A stretch of 64,000 nucleotides of DNA. It comes from Euryarchaeota archaeon. Its GTDB lineage: Archaea > Thermoplasmatota > SW-10-69-26 > JACQPN01. The position numbers and the translations under genes were made by a program. Position 1 is the first letter of the stretch; every line of letters begins with the position of its first letter. The DNA lies in the NCBI GenBank assembly GCA_016207515.1, contig JACQPN010000007.1, forward strand, positions 29,688-93,687, in the 5' to 3' direction. The notes under the pieces are model-generated. The model saw nothing but the letters and a program-made list of their open reading frames with translations, was not told the DNA's origin and ran no database searches. Below, piece after piece: positions 40,619 to 48,760 of the stretch.

Positions 40619-42624
40619 CGCATCGCCCCCACTGCCACCATCATTGCGATGATTAGGTAGACCATGTACTGGTGGATGCTTCCCGACTGTACCCACCGTA
40701 CTCGTCTCGACGCGCCTTCGAGTATGAGGGGCACCGGACGGTAGATGGCGTCCTCAACGGGGTCGCCCAACTCGGCCTTGTGCATGAGCGATGCCCGACC
40801 GCGCTCTTTCTCGGCCGCGCGTTCCACCTTCTCGATGCGCTGGAAGAACGTGGGGAAGATCTGCGTGGCCGCCGCGGCGTACGCCGCAGCCGTTATGGAC
40901 GGACGGACAGGCGCGGATTCGCCGCTTCCCGTCCAGGTCCGCGCGACCGATCTTTTCCGGCGTAGGACGGCGATCGGGAGCAGCGCAAAGAGGAGGCCCC
41001 AGGCGATGAGGACGGCTATCCCCATGGGGAAGATCGACGGCATGGTCGAAAGCGTGCCTGGGAGAAGCTGGCCTGGGACGGATAAGACCGCGGCGCCCGT
41101 GATTGGTGCTGCGATCGCGACCATCGTCGTGAAGGCGACGGGCGAAAAAAGCCCCAACGCGAGGCAAAGAAATGCGAGCGGAAGAAGAGGCGCGGCCAGG
41201 CGCCACGACGGTTCCTTGGCGACCGAGGCAGGCCCGCTCCTTCCTTTGCCGAGAAACGTCAACCCGTAAAGACGCACCGCCCCGGCCACGGAAAACGCCC
41301 CGGCAAGCGCCACTACCATCGCGACGGCCGTCGCCACCGCGGCGCCCACGGGTCCATCGTTCACGGACAAGAGGCCCAGAAGGCCCTGGAAGATCGTCCA
41401 TTCGCTGACAAACCCGTTGAGCGGCGGAAGCGCCGCTAGGGCGCCCGTTCCGACGATGAGGATGGCCGCCATGCGCGGCATCCGCCTCGCTAGGCCTCCC
41501 ATCTCCTCCAGGTCCCTCGTGTGGCCGGCCTCCACCACGCACCCGGCGCCGAGGAACATGAGGCTCTTGAAGACCATGTGGTTGGCCGTATGGAAGAGGG
41601 CGGCGCCAAGGACGAACGAGGCGAGTTCCGCGTGGGAAGACGACGAGAGGAGGATGCTCACGCCCAGGGCCATGATGATGAGCCCCGAGTGCTCGACCGT
41701 CGAATAGGCGAGGGCTTTCTTGATGTCGTTGGCGGAAAGCGCCTGGAGTGCCCCCAGCAAAGCACCGAGGCTTCCGGCGATCACGAGAAGCACCCCCCAC
41801 TCCACCAACGGGGGACCTGCGAACTCGAAGGCCGTCCGGATGAGCATGTACGTGCCCGCGGTTATCATGACGCCGGACATCAGGGCGGATACGTGGCTGG
41901 GTGCCGTGGGATGCGCCCTCGGAAGCCACACGTGAAGCGGCGCCACGCCTGCCTTCATGCCAAAGCCCGCGAAGGCGAGGAGGAAGACCCATGCCCTTGT
42001 GTCGGGGTCGAGTCCGGCCGAAAAAAGGCGGAACCCTTCGAAGGACCACGTGCCCGTCCTCGTGTAAAGAAGTAGAAAGGACGCGATGATGAGGACGGTC
42101 GCGAGGTGCATCATGATGAAGTAGGAGTAGGCCGCGGGGCGCGCCTCGGTGGCGGGTTTTCCCGCGAGGACAAGGAGGAAGGAGGCGAGCGACATCATCT
42201 CCCACAGGACGAGGAAAGTGTAGATGTCGTCGGCGAGGAAGACGCCCACGAGGGCGAAGAGGAAGACGTTGTAGGCGAACGCAAGGGATCCGCGGTCCTC
42301 GACCCCTCCCGACCGGAGGTATGGCGACGCGAAAAGCGATGACGTGGTCGCTCCGAGCGAAGCGAGGGTGAGGAAGAGGCCGGACAAACCGTCGAGGCGC
42401 AACGTGAAGGACACGAACGGCAGGGGCGCGGCGAACGACATGATGGTGGGGCCCGGGTCTTGAAGCACCATGACGCCGGCCGCCAGGCCGACCGCTCCGG
42501 CGGCGGCGGGAAACAAGTACGCCAGACTCGTCGGCCGCCCGAGCCTTGGTTCGATGAGCGCGACGAACGCGCCGGAACCGTAAAGAAGACCGGCGATGAG
42601 GATGAGGAGGTGTGCATCGGTCAT
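40609..42624 (-). CDS. hyfB: Antiporter-like membrane subunit, HyfB/NuoL type
   Basis: Membrane protein of 671 residues. The TM5 Glu is in LWEMMSLASFLL and the TM7 Lys is in GFGMKAGVAPLHVWLPRAHP; YSTVEHSG is the usual TM8 segment. The C-terminal extension after about 560 includes a charged amphipathic stretch and a final hydrophobic helix, as in HyfB/HycC. It pumps ions in the family. It begins 4 bp after the universal stress protein gene. A second antiporter-like subunit (HyfF) is encoded further down. Confidence 0.88.
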   Translation of the reverse strand: MTDAHLLILIAGLLYGSGAFVALIEPRLGRPTSLAYLFPAAAGAVGLAAGVMVLQDPGPTIMSFAAPLPFVSFTLRLDGLSGLFLTLASLGATTSSLFASPYLRSGGVEDRGSLAFAYNVFLFALVGVFLADDIYTFLVLWEMMSLASFLLVLAGKPATEARPAAYSYFIMMHLATVLIIASFLLLYTRTGTWSFEGFRLFSAGLDPDTRAWVFLLAFAGFGMKAGVAPLHVWLPRAHPTAPSHVSALMSGVMITAGTYMLIRTAFEFAGPPLVEWGVLLVIAGSLGALLGALQALSANDIKKALAYSTVEHSGLIIMALGVSILLSSSSHAELASFVLGAALFHTANHMVFKSLMFLGAGCVVEAGHTRDLEEMGGLARRMPRMAAILIVGTGALAALPPLNGFVSEWTIFQGLLGLLSVNDGPVGAAVATAVAMVVALAGAFSVAGAVRLYGLTFLGKGRSGPASVAKEPSWRLAAPLLPLAFLCLALGLFSPVAFTTMVAIAAPITGAAVLSVPGQLLPGTLSTMPSIFPMGIAVLIAWGLLFALLPIAVLRRKRSVARTWTGSGESAPVRPSITAAAYAAAATQIFPTFFQRIEKVERAAEKERGRASLMHKAELGDPVEDAIYRPVPLILEGASRRVRWVQSGSIHQYMVYLIIAMMVAVGAMRWL

Positions 42625-42628
42625 CGTT

Positions 42629-43027
42629 TCACTTGGCCACGATCACCGTCTTCGGCGATTCCCTGACAATCCGTTCGGCGACGCTGCCCAGGACAACGTG
42701 CGCGACTCCGCGGCGCCCCTCGGTCCCGACGATGACGGCGTCTATCCCGAGTTCGGAGACCATCTCCACGATGCGCCGTGCGGGATCGCCCCGCTCGAGC
42801 CGGCCTTCGACCGCGACGCCCTCGGCCCGGCCTCTCGCGATGATGACGTTCAGCATCTCCATGGCGGATGCGACCTCGTCGCCTCGATCCTCCTCGGTGA
42901 GCTCGCGCACCACGGTCAAGGCGAACACCTGGACGGAGAAACTGCGCGCCATGCGGAAGGCGAGGTCCTCGGCCCGCCTTGCGGCCGGTGACCCGTCGGT
43001 GGCAAGAAGCAGCCTAGTCCACATCAT
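42629..43027 (-). CDS. Universal stress protein (UspA) inside the complex operon
   Basis: UspA-fold protein of 132 residues. It begins LLLATDGSPAARRAEDLAF and ends with the ATP-binding pattern VGTEGRRGVAHVVLGSVAERIV (landmarks GTEGRRG and GSVAERIV), close to the G-2x-G-9x-G-S motif of nucleotide-binding UspA proteins. ATG at 43027 overlaps the upstream stop as ATGA (43024-43027), so it is coupled to the ferredoxin-NuoB gene, and hyfB follows 4 bp later. It is therefore cotranscribed with the membrane complex and could report nucleotide status to it. Confidence 0.85.
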   Translation of the reverse strand: MMWTRLLLATDGSPAARRAEDLAFRMARSFSVQVFALTVVRELTEEDRGDEVASAMEMLNVIIARGRAEGVAVEGRLERGDPARRIVEMVSELGIDAVIVGTEGRRGVAHVVLGSVAERIVRESPKTVIVAK

Positions 43028-43875
43028 GGCACCACCTCGCGCTGCGGGCGTCGTCCTGCGTCCATCTTCCTTTCGAACCTGCCGACGGCAAGAAGCAGGC
43101 CTTGTATCAATGCCTCGGGCCTCGGCGGACATCCCGGGATGTAGGCGTCGACAGGGAGCACGCGATCGACGCCGTCGACGACCCCGTATGATCCCGCGAA
43201 CGGGCCGCCCATTATCCCGCATGCGCCGACCGCGACCACGAGCTTCGGGCCGGGCATCGCCTCGTATGTCGCCCGCAGTGCCTCGACCATGTGGCGCGTC
43301 GGGGGGCCTGTGACCATTGCGAGATCTGCGTGCCGGGGGCTTGCGACGAATTGGATCCCGAGCCTTTCAAGGTCGTAATACGGTCCGGAAAGGGAAGACA
43401 CCTCCACTTCGCACCCGTTGCAGCTGCCAGCGTCTACCTCGCGGATGTGCAGGGAGCCCCGGAAAAGGCGGCCGATCTCCTCCCGTAGTCTCGCCGCCGC
43501 GGCCTCTTCCGGAACGCGGCCGGGGGAAGCGACCGGTACGGTCTCCACGAGGTCGCGCCTCGACCTTGCCGCGAGTTCGAAATCGTACGACACCGAAAGC
43601 GCGCCTTCCGGGCAAGCGGGGACGCATAGCCCGCAGGCGATGCAGGCGCCGTGATCGACCGTGAAAACTGGTCCGTCGCTTTGAAGCGCCTGGGTCGGGC
43701 AGACCGGGACGCAGTCGGCGCAACCCGTACAAAGGCCCGCATCAAGCCGGATGTTCGATCGAGGACCGCGGGGGACGGTCGAGCGCGACGCGGGGTACGT
43801 GGTCGTGACGACGCGTCGCCTGGCGCGCCCATCCTCGACCGTTCGCCCCACTGACCCTGGTTCGTCGCCTCGCAT
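43024..43875 (-). CDS. hyfI: Fusion of 2[4Fe-4S] ferredoxin and NuoB/HyfI-type small subunit
   Basis: Protein of 283 residues that merges two subunits of related complexes. The N-terminal ferredoxin domain has eight cysteines for two clusters: C49, C52, C55, C59 and C78, C81, C84, C88. The C-terminal small-subunit domain keeps the proximal-cluster ligands C152 and C155 (CNGCEVE), C219 (GACG) and C249 (PGCPPRP). The Cys-x2-Cys spacing is that of group 4 hydrogenases rather than the Cys-Cys pair of NuoB. It would carry electrons toward the large subunit. ATG at 43875 lies 5 bp after the large-subunit gene. Confidence 0.88.
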   Translation of the reverse strand: MRGDEPGSVGRTVEDGRARRRVVTTTYPASRSTVPRGPRSNIRLDAGLCTGCADCVPVCPTQALQSDGPVFTVDHGACIACGLCVPACPEGALSVSYDFELAARSRRDLVETVPVASPGRVPEEAAAARLREEIGRLFRGSLHIREVDAGSCNGCEVEVSSLSGPYYDLERLGIQFVASPRHADLAMVTGPPTRHMVEALRATYEAMPGPKLVVAVGACGIMGGPFAGSYGVVDGVDRVLPVDAYIPGCPPRPEALIQGLLLAVGRFERKMDAGRRPQREVVP

Positions 43876-43880
43876 GTCCA

Positions 43881-45437
43881 CTACCTGTCGTTTCCTGCAT
43901 AGCTGAGGTTGAAGCTCTTGTTGATGACCGGGAAATCCGCCAGGATGTTGTTCTTCGGGACCGCCGCTTCGAGCGCGCGCCAGTTCATGAAGCTCGGGTC
44001 CCGGATCTTGCACCGCGCGATCCTCCCGTCCCGGCCAAGCCGGACCGCGTGGAGCACCTCGCCACGGTGGGATTCCGCGAGGCCGAACCCCATCCCGCCC
44101 TCCAGGTCAGGAGGTGGGGGCGTCCTGAGGCTTCCGTCCGGCATGTCGGAGGCGCATTGGCGGATGATGCGGGCGCTCTGTTTGATCTCCTCGAGTTTCA
44201 ATTGGGTGCGCGCGAAGACGTCGCCCTGCGTCCTCACGGGCACATCGAACTCCAGTTTGCCGTAAGCGGCGTGCGGCCAATCGCGACGAGAATCGATGTT
44301 CACGCCGCTTGCCCGTGCACTCGGCCCCACGACACCTAGCGCCTGCGCGTCTTCGCGTCTCAAAGTGCCGGTCTGGTCCAAGCGGTCGAGGACACTTCCG
44401 CTCGAAACGCTTCTTGCCACGATGGTGTCGGCCTCGCGGGCGACCCTCGAGGTGTCCCGTTCGACTTTGGCCATGGTTGCGGCGTCGAGGTCCACGGCGA
44501 TGCCGCCGACGACGTTCGTCCCGAAGAGAAGCCGACTTCCCGTTATCTCGGCGTTGAGGCGGAGGAGCTCTTCGCGAAGGATCTGGCACTGGCTCGCGCC
44601 AACCCCGTATGCAACGTCAAGGAGCACGCCGCCGATGTCGGCCAGGTGGTTGTGCATGCGTTCCAGTTCAAGGAACACCGTTCGGACAAAACGGGCCCTC
44701 TCGGGCGCCTCGATGCGAAGCGCCGACTCCACCGCGTGGCAGAAGGCCGTGGAATGGGCGGCGCTGTTGTCCCCGCTCGTCCGCTCGGCGAGGATGAGGG
44801 CCTTGGCGAAGTCGCGTCCCTCCAGCATCTTCTCTACGCCCCGGTGCGTGTAACCGAGCCGGATCTCAAGCGCCAAGACGGTCTCGCCGGCTAGTGAGAC
44901 ACGGAAGTGCCCGGGTTCGATGACGCCTGCGTGGACGGGCCCGACGGCCACTTCGTACACGCCCTCGCCCTTGACCGGGGAAAACGGATAGTCGAGCCCG
45001 GTCTTTGGTGCGCCCGTCGACGTCGCGTGCTTGAGAGGTGGTCCGGCCGGCCACCCGTCGTGCGCGAGGAGGATGGGGGGAAGGCCGTTCGCGAACGATA
45101 GCCCGTGCATCTCCGCGGCTTCGCGTTCCGCCCATTCGGCCGCCGGTACATAGGGGACGATCGACGGCACGGGAGAGTCTTCCTGGCTCTCCGACAGAAT
45201 CGTCACTATGAGCCCGGGAGAGAGGAAGACGTAAGACAACCGGACCCGCCCGCCGGGCGTGACCTCGTCGCCCACCAGGCTTGCGAAGCGGAAACGGCCA
45301 CCGTCGACGAGCCGGTGCGCCGCGGAAGCGATGAGAGCCGGCGGGCATGGGACCTCGATTGCGGCGCTCCTCGTCCCCTCCGACGGCCGCCAGGAGAACG
45401 CTCTTTCGATGGCGGCCGTGGTGTCGTTCGGAAGCAT
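43881..45437 (-). CDS. NuoCD/HyfG-like large subunit lacking all [NiFe] ligands (Ehr type)
   Basis: Protein of 518 residues. An N-terminal NuoC-like domain (about 1-150, with WAEREAAEMHGLSF) is fused to the 49-kDa/hydrogenase large-subunit domain. At the first ligand motif, where hydrogenases have R-V-C-G-x-C, this protein reads RTSGDNSAAHS (219-229), so both Cys become S221 and N224. At the second, DPC-x2-C is DPSFMN (480-485), with S482 and N485. It cannot bind [NiFe] and is not a hydrogenase; it fits the energy-converting hydrogenase-related (Ehr) group, whose electron acceptor is unsettled. ATG at 45437 starts near the NuoC-like domain; the frame is open to 45533. Confidence 0.85.
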   Translation of the reverse strand: MLPNDTTAAIERAFSWRPSEGTRSAAIEVPCPPALIASAAHRLVDGGRFRFASLVGDEVTPGGRVRLSYVFLSPGLIVTILSESQEDSPVPSIVPYVPAAEWAEREAAEMHGLSFANGLPPILLAHDGWPAGPPLKHATSTGAPKTGLDYPFSPVKGEGVYEVAVGPVHAGVIEPGHFRVSLAGETVLALEIRLGYTHRGVEKMLEGRDFAKALILAERTSGDNSAAHSTAFCHAVESALRIEAPERARFVRTVFLELERMHNHLADIGGVLLDVAYGVGASQCQILREELLRLNAEITGSRLLFGTNVVGGIAVDLDAATMAKVERDTSRVAREADTIVARSVSSGSVLDRLDQTGTLRREDAQALGVVGPSARASGVNIDSRRDWPHAAYGKLEFDVPVRTQGDVFARTQLKLEEIKQSARIIRQCASDMPDGSLRTPPPPDLEGGMGFGLAESHRGEVLHAVRLGRDGRIARCKIRDPSFMNWRALEAAVPKNNILADFPVINKSFNLSYAGNDR

Positions 45438-45604
45438 GCTCTTTCGTAGGCCCCTGTTCCGGGAGCGAATGTAGCCGAAGAGGAGCAATGCGGATGCCGG
45501 CTTAACAGCTTGGGCTGGAGAAGCAAAGCGCAAAGCTCATGGGCGGCCCCGCCGCCCGCAGATAAGGCTCGGGCGCCCTGCCATGGGTTGGCCCCTACGC
45601 GGCC

Positions 45605-46459
45605 TCAGATGCCACCGTCAGGTGCGGCCTTGCCGCCTCGCGGGAAAAAACCGATCCCGCGGAGGTACCACGCTCCCATGCCGAGGACGTACGCGAAGTA
45701 CGCCGCGGCCTCGAGGTAGGTCGGTGATTCCCGATATCCTAGTACGGCCTTCACCAGCGAGCCTTCCGTGGATTGCTGGTCGAGGACGCCCTCCGTGTTC
45801 CAGGCTTTCCCCGACTCGGGGACCCAGCCGACCTCGGAGAACTCGTGGACGGCCGTCGCGAAGAGGCCGCCGGCGAACAGGATGAGGAGCACGCCGGTGG
45901 CCGCGAAGAACCTGTTGATGTTCAGTTTCACGATGCCGGTGAAAACGAGGTACGCGATGATGCCGCTGATCGCAAGGCCGATGAGGGCGGAGAGGAGGAG
46001 GTCGGCCGCACTGATGGTGGGGGCGAGCGTTGCGAAGAACAGGACCGTCTCCAACCCCTCGCGGGCGACCGCGACGAAGGCGATGGAGAAGAAGACCAAC
46101 GGTTTTCCGGCGTCGATCGCGCCGACCGCTTTTTTCCGAAGCTCCGTGACGAGGCCGATCGTGTGCCGGTACATCCAGATGACCATGTAGGTGAGGATCG
46201 CGACCGCGACGAGGGACGCAACGCCCTCGAAGGCCTCTGCCGAGCCGCTAGTCGCGAAGAAGTCGCGTGCGGTCGAGTCGATGAGCACACCCGCGACGAC
46301 CGAGAGGAGCGCGGCGGCGCCGGCGCCCATGAGGAGGTGCCGCTTCATCTCGGGCCTTCCCAGTTTCACGACGAGTCCTGTGAGTATGCTGATGATGAGG
46401 AAGGCCTCAAGACTTTCCCTTAGCACAATCAAAGTCGCGTCTGCGGACACCATTCTCAT
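45605..46459 (-). CDS. FTR1-family iron permease
   Basis: Membrane protein of 284 residues with about seven helices. The two Arg-Glu-x2-Glu motifs of FTR1/EfeU are present: RESLE (about 14-18) in the first helix and REGLE in the fourth. It imports ferric iron after oxidation, or iron delivered by a partner; no EfeO or multicopper oxidase is adjacent. ATG at 46459 or 46453 both follow a leader of about 40 nt that contains the palindromic operator. The gene is divergent from the DtxR-family regulator. Confidence 0.87.
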   Translation of the reverse strand: MRMVSADATLIVLRESLEAFLIISILTGLVVKLGRPEMKRHLLMGAGAAALLSVVAGVLIDSTARDFFATSGSAEAFEGVASLVAVAILTYMVIWMYRHTIGLVTELRKKAVGAIDAGKPLVFFSIAFVAVAREGLETVLFFATLAPTISAADLLLSALIGLAISGIIAYLVFTGIVKLNINRFFAATGVLLILFAGGLFATAVHEFSEVGWVPESGKAWNTEGVLDQQSTEGSLVKAVLGYRESPTYLEAAAYFAYVLGMGAWYLRGIGFFPRGGKAAPDGGI

Positions 46460-46474
46460 TTCACCCGTATCACG

Positions 46475-46494
46475 GATTTCGGCTAGCCGAAATC
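46475..46494. promoter_or_regulatory. Perfect 20-bp palindrome, probable DtxR-family operator
   Basis: GATTTCGGCTAGCCGAAATC is its own reverse complement. It lies between the FTR1 box A (46521-46530) and its start codon, where a bound regulator would block transcription. Size and symmetry resemble iron-box operators of DtxR/IdeR/SirR-type proteins, and a regulator of that family is encoded next to it. Confidence 0.75.
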
Positions 46495-46520
46495 GTGCCT
46501 GTTTTCGTGAACCTTCACCC

Positions 46521-46530
46521 AATATATAAA
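46521..46530 (-). promoter_or_regulatory. Box A of the FTR1 gene
   Basis: TTTATATATT on the - strand, an excellent TATA element, predicting a start near 46500. Confidence 0.7.
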
Positions 46531-46548
46531 ATTTCGGCTGCCCTAAAT
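46531..46548. promoter_or_regulatory. Second, degenerate operator half-palindrome
   Basis: ATTTCGGCTGCCCTAAAT matches the core 18 bases of the perfect palindrome at 15 positions. It directly abuts the FTR1 box A on the upstream side, where TFB (BRE) would bind. Confidence 0.6.
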
Positions 46549-46586
46549 CAACCCCGGTGCGCTTTTCGGCCGCCGACATATGGAAC

Positions 46587-46594
46587 CCTAAATA
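46587..46594 (+). promoter_or_regulatory. Box A of the DtxR-family gene
   Basis: CCTAAATA is centred about 26 nt before the GTG at 46617. Confidence 0.5.
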
Positions 46595-46616
46595 CCCCCC
46601 GGGCAATCCGGTGCCC

Positions 46617-47078
46617 GTGAGAACCAAAAGCAAAGCGGCCCTCCGCTCGGCCGCCTCGCCCTTGAGCGAGAACGTGGAGATGTACCTCGAGACGGTCTAC
46701 GTCCTCACGGAGAACGGGGGGAGGGCCCGCACGACGGCGATCGCCCGCGACTGGAAGGTCGCCCCCTCGTCGGCGACCGAGATGATCCAAAGACTGGCAG
46801 GCGCCGGCCTGTTGAAACACGAACCGTACAAGGGCGTCGAACTCACCCGCCGGGGATTAGAGCTTGCGAAAGGCGTCATCCGAAAGCACCGCCTTCTCGA
46901 ATGTTTCCTGCAAAAGGACGTAGGGATGGACGCTCGACTCGCCGATGCGCACGCTTGCGAGATGGAGCACGTCATCCACCCGAAGTTCGAGGAGTGGTTG
47001 TGCGAACGGTTGGGGCACCCGAGGGAGACGCCGGGCGGGGCCGATATCCCGCCTGGACTTTGTTGTCACGAAGGTTGA
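46617..47078 (+). CDS. DtxR/MntR-family metal-dependent regulator
   Basis: Protein of 153 residues, the length of DtxR-family members without the SH3-like third domain. The N-terminal winged helix has ENVEMYLETVYVL and WKVAPSSATEMIQRLAGAGLL (landmarks YLETVY and SATEMIQRL), and the metal-binding/dimerisation domain has KHRLLECFL, ACEMEHVI and a terminal CCHE. It should repress or activate in response to Fe2+ or Mn2+; the adjacent FTR1 permease favours iron. GTG at 46617 fits the box A; GTG at 46557 would read through the box A. Confidence 0.87.
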   Translation: MRTKSKAALRSAASPLSENVEMYLETVYVLTENGGRARTTAIARDWKVAPSSATEMIQRLAGAGLLKHEPYKGVELTRRGLELAKGVIRKHRLLECFLQKDVGMDARLADAHACEMEHVIHPKFEEWLCERLGHPRETPGGADIPPGLCCHEG

Positions 47079-47189
47079 CTACGCAAGTCCAACCATTTCC
47101 AACCCCACGCTAGACCCGACATCGCCCCCCGAATCGCCCCTCGGGGCCGGACGCCGCCGTCGGCCTGAAATTCCCCTCTTCCACAATCT

Positions 47190-47197
47190 CTTTATAC
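47190..47197 (+). promoter_or_regulatory. Box A of the M28 peptidase gene
   Basis: CTTTATAC predicts a start near 47220, leaving a short leader with GAGGAAG before the ATG at 47236. Confidence 0.6.
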
Positions 47198-47235
47198 GCA
47201 CGTCGCCAGCGTGTTTAAGAGGACGTAAGAGGAAG

Positions 47236-48714
47236 ATGCGCAGGATGCGAAATCCGATATCCGCATGGGTCGTGCCCGTCTTGCTCACGGCCGGCGCCCT
47301 TGCCGGATGCATCACGCCACCGGCGCCCGAACTTCCTTCTCCCGACGTTGTCCTTCCGGGCGAGCCGGAGATCGTGAAGTTCCTGAACACGACCATTGCG
47401 GGCGCGACCCTCGTTGCGCGATCTTCCTCCGGCGGCGGCTCCTCCATCACCCTCATCGACGGCGCGAGCGAGGCCCGCGTTGATTTCCAACGCGGCGTGT
47501 TGATGTTCAAGGACAAAGCGCCGACGGCAGACACGCGCGTGACCCTCAAGCAAGGGGAGACCGCCGATTTCTTGATCCCACCCGGCCGCGACGCCACAGA
47601 GGTGACCGTGACGGCCAACGGGGAAACCGTGTCGCTGACGCTCCAAGCGCCTTACGCCGGAAGATTCAATCTGGTCTCGGGGCTAGCGGCGATCCGCGAG
47701 GCCGAGGTGCTGCGGGACGAGTACCCTCACCGGACCCCGGGGATGCCGAACTACGTGAAGAGTCAGATGCACTTCGCGAAGATATTCCAAGACCTCGGCT
47801 ACGATGTGAGCGTCGACCCGTATGGCACGAACTCTTTCGAGAGCGTCGCGGTCCCCGCACGCAACCTCCGCCCTAACGATTTCGCGAACGTCGTCGCCAT
47901 CAAACATGGGACGATGACGCCGGAGAAGTACGTCATCATCGGCGCGCACTATGACGTGGTCGCGAACACGATCGAAGGCTTCACGGACAACACGGCCGGG
48001 ACCCTCGAGATACTGGAACTTGCGCGGGCCCTCCAGCCGATCAAGACGAAGTACTCGGTCGTCCTGGGACTCTGGGGCGGCGAAGAGGTGGCGCTCCTCG
48101 GCTCGCAGTTCTTCGTGAGATCCAACCCGACCATCATCGAGAACACGCTCTGGCACGTGAACCTCGACGATTCGGTGACCGGTTATCCGGGACCTGCCGG
48201 AAACGCGCAGCCCGTTTACGTCTCGTCAGGGCCGGACGGCCCCGTCGGCGACTACCTGAACCACTTCTTCCAGGAGATCCGCGTCCATTACATGATGTAC
48301 CCGGACGGGTCCTTCACGTATGGGACGGTCGGGAAGGGTCAGGCGGGCGACACGATCCCGGGGAACACGGGTACGGGTTCCGACGCGCAAAGCGACCACA
48401 CGTCGTTTCTAGCGCAGGGTGTCCCGAGCTCGTTCATCTTCAGCGGCGACGAGTACGCGTTCCACGTCCTCCACCGCCCCATCGACACGCTGAAGAACGC
48501 CACGGCGCACATGGCCGGCATCGATGACGAGAATGCGACGTTGACGCCCGAGGAAGACGCCTTGGGCACGGATCTATTGGCCCGCTCCTTCGAAGCGCAC
48601 ATGTGGCCGCCTTTCTACGCCGTGATGCTTACGGAACTCGGGGAGTTCGACGTCACGAAGGCCCTTGAGGAGTGCGCGGCCGCGACGCAAGACTCGGGGA
48701 CGACCTGCGCCTGA
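47236..48714 (+). CDS. M28-family peptidase lipoprotein
   Basis: Protein of 492 residues. The signal ends in a lipobox-like ALAGC (Cys about 25). A 120-residue beta-rich N-terminal part precedes the peptidase domain: YVIIGAHYDV (first zinc His), FTDNTAGTLEILELA (bridging Asp), LGLWGGEEVALLGS (catalytic Glu and zinc Glu), HVNLDDS, and QSDHTSFL with the final zinc His. The set is complete, so an active aminopeptidase or glutaminyl-cyclase-like enzyme outside the cell is likely. ATG at 47236 is chosen for the signal sequence and a Shine-Dalgarno-like GAGG. Confidence 0.88.
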   Translation: MRRMRNPISAWVVPVLLTAGALAGCITPPAPELPSPDVVLPGEPEIVKFLNTTIAGATLVARSSSGGGSSITLIDGASEARVDFQRGVLMFKDKAPTADTRVTLKQGETADFLIPPGRDATEVTVTANGETVSLTLQAPYAGRFNLVSGLAAIREAEVLRDEYPHRTPGMPNYVKSQMHFAKIFQDLGYDVSVDPYGTNSFESVAVPARNLRPNDFANVVAIKHGTMTPEKYVIIGAHYDVVANTIEGFTDNTAGTLEILELARALQPIKTKYSVVLGLWGGEEVALLGSQFFVRSNPTIIENTLWHVNLDDSVTGYPGPAGNAQPVYVSSGPDGPVGDYLNHFFQEIRVHYMMYPDGSFTYGTVGKGQAGDTIPGNTGTGSDAQSDHTSFLAQGVPSSFIFSGDEYAFHVLHRPIDTLKNATAHMAGIDDENATLTPEEDALGTDLLARSFEAHMWPPFYAVMLTELGEFDVTKALEECAAATQDSGTTCA

Positions 48715-48760
48715 GTACCGAGGTTTGTCGAAAAAACCGGGCGCGCTCTCGCCACTGACA

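Noticed and set aside
40754..42205. 483-codon frame on the - strand, out of frame with hyfB
   Set aside because: Arg/His/Pro-rich out-of-frame reading of the hyfB gene; the real frame has antiporter motifs.
43881..45437. Calling the large subunit a [NiFe] hydrogenase
   Set aside because: All four metal-ligand cysteines are replaced (S221, N224, S482, N485), so only the homology is to hydrogenases.
46557..46616. Longer DtxR-family protein starting at GTG 46557
   Set aside because: This segment reads through the likely box A and has no similarity to the family; GTG at 46617 fits promoter and domain boundary.
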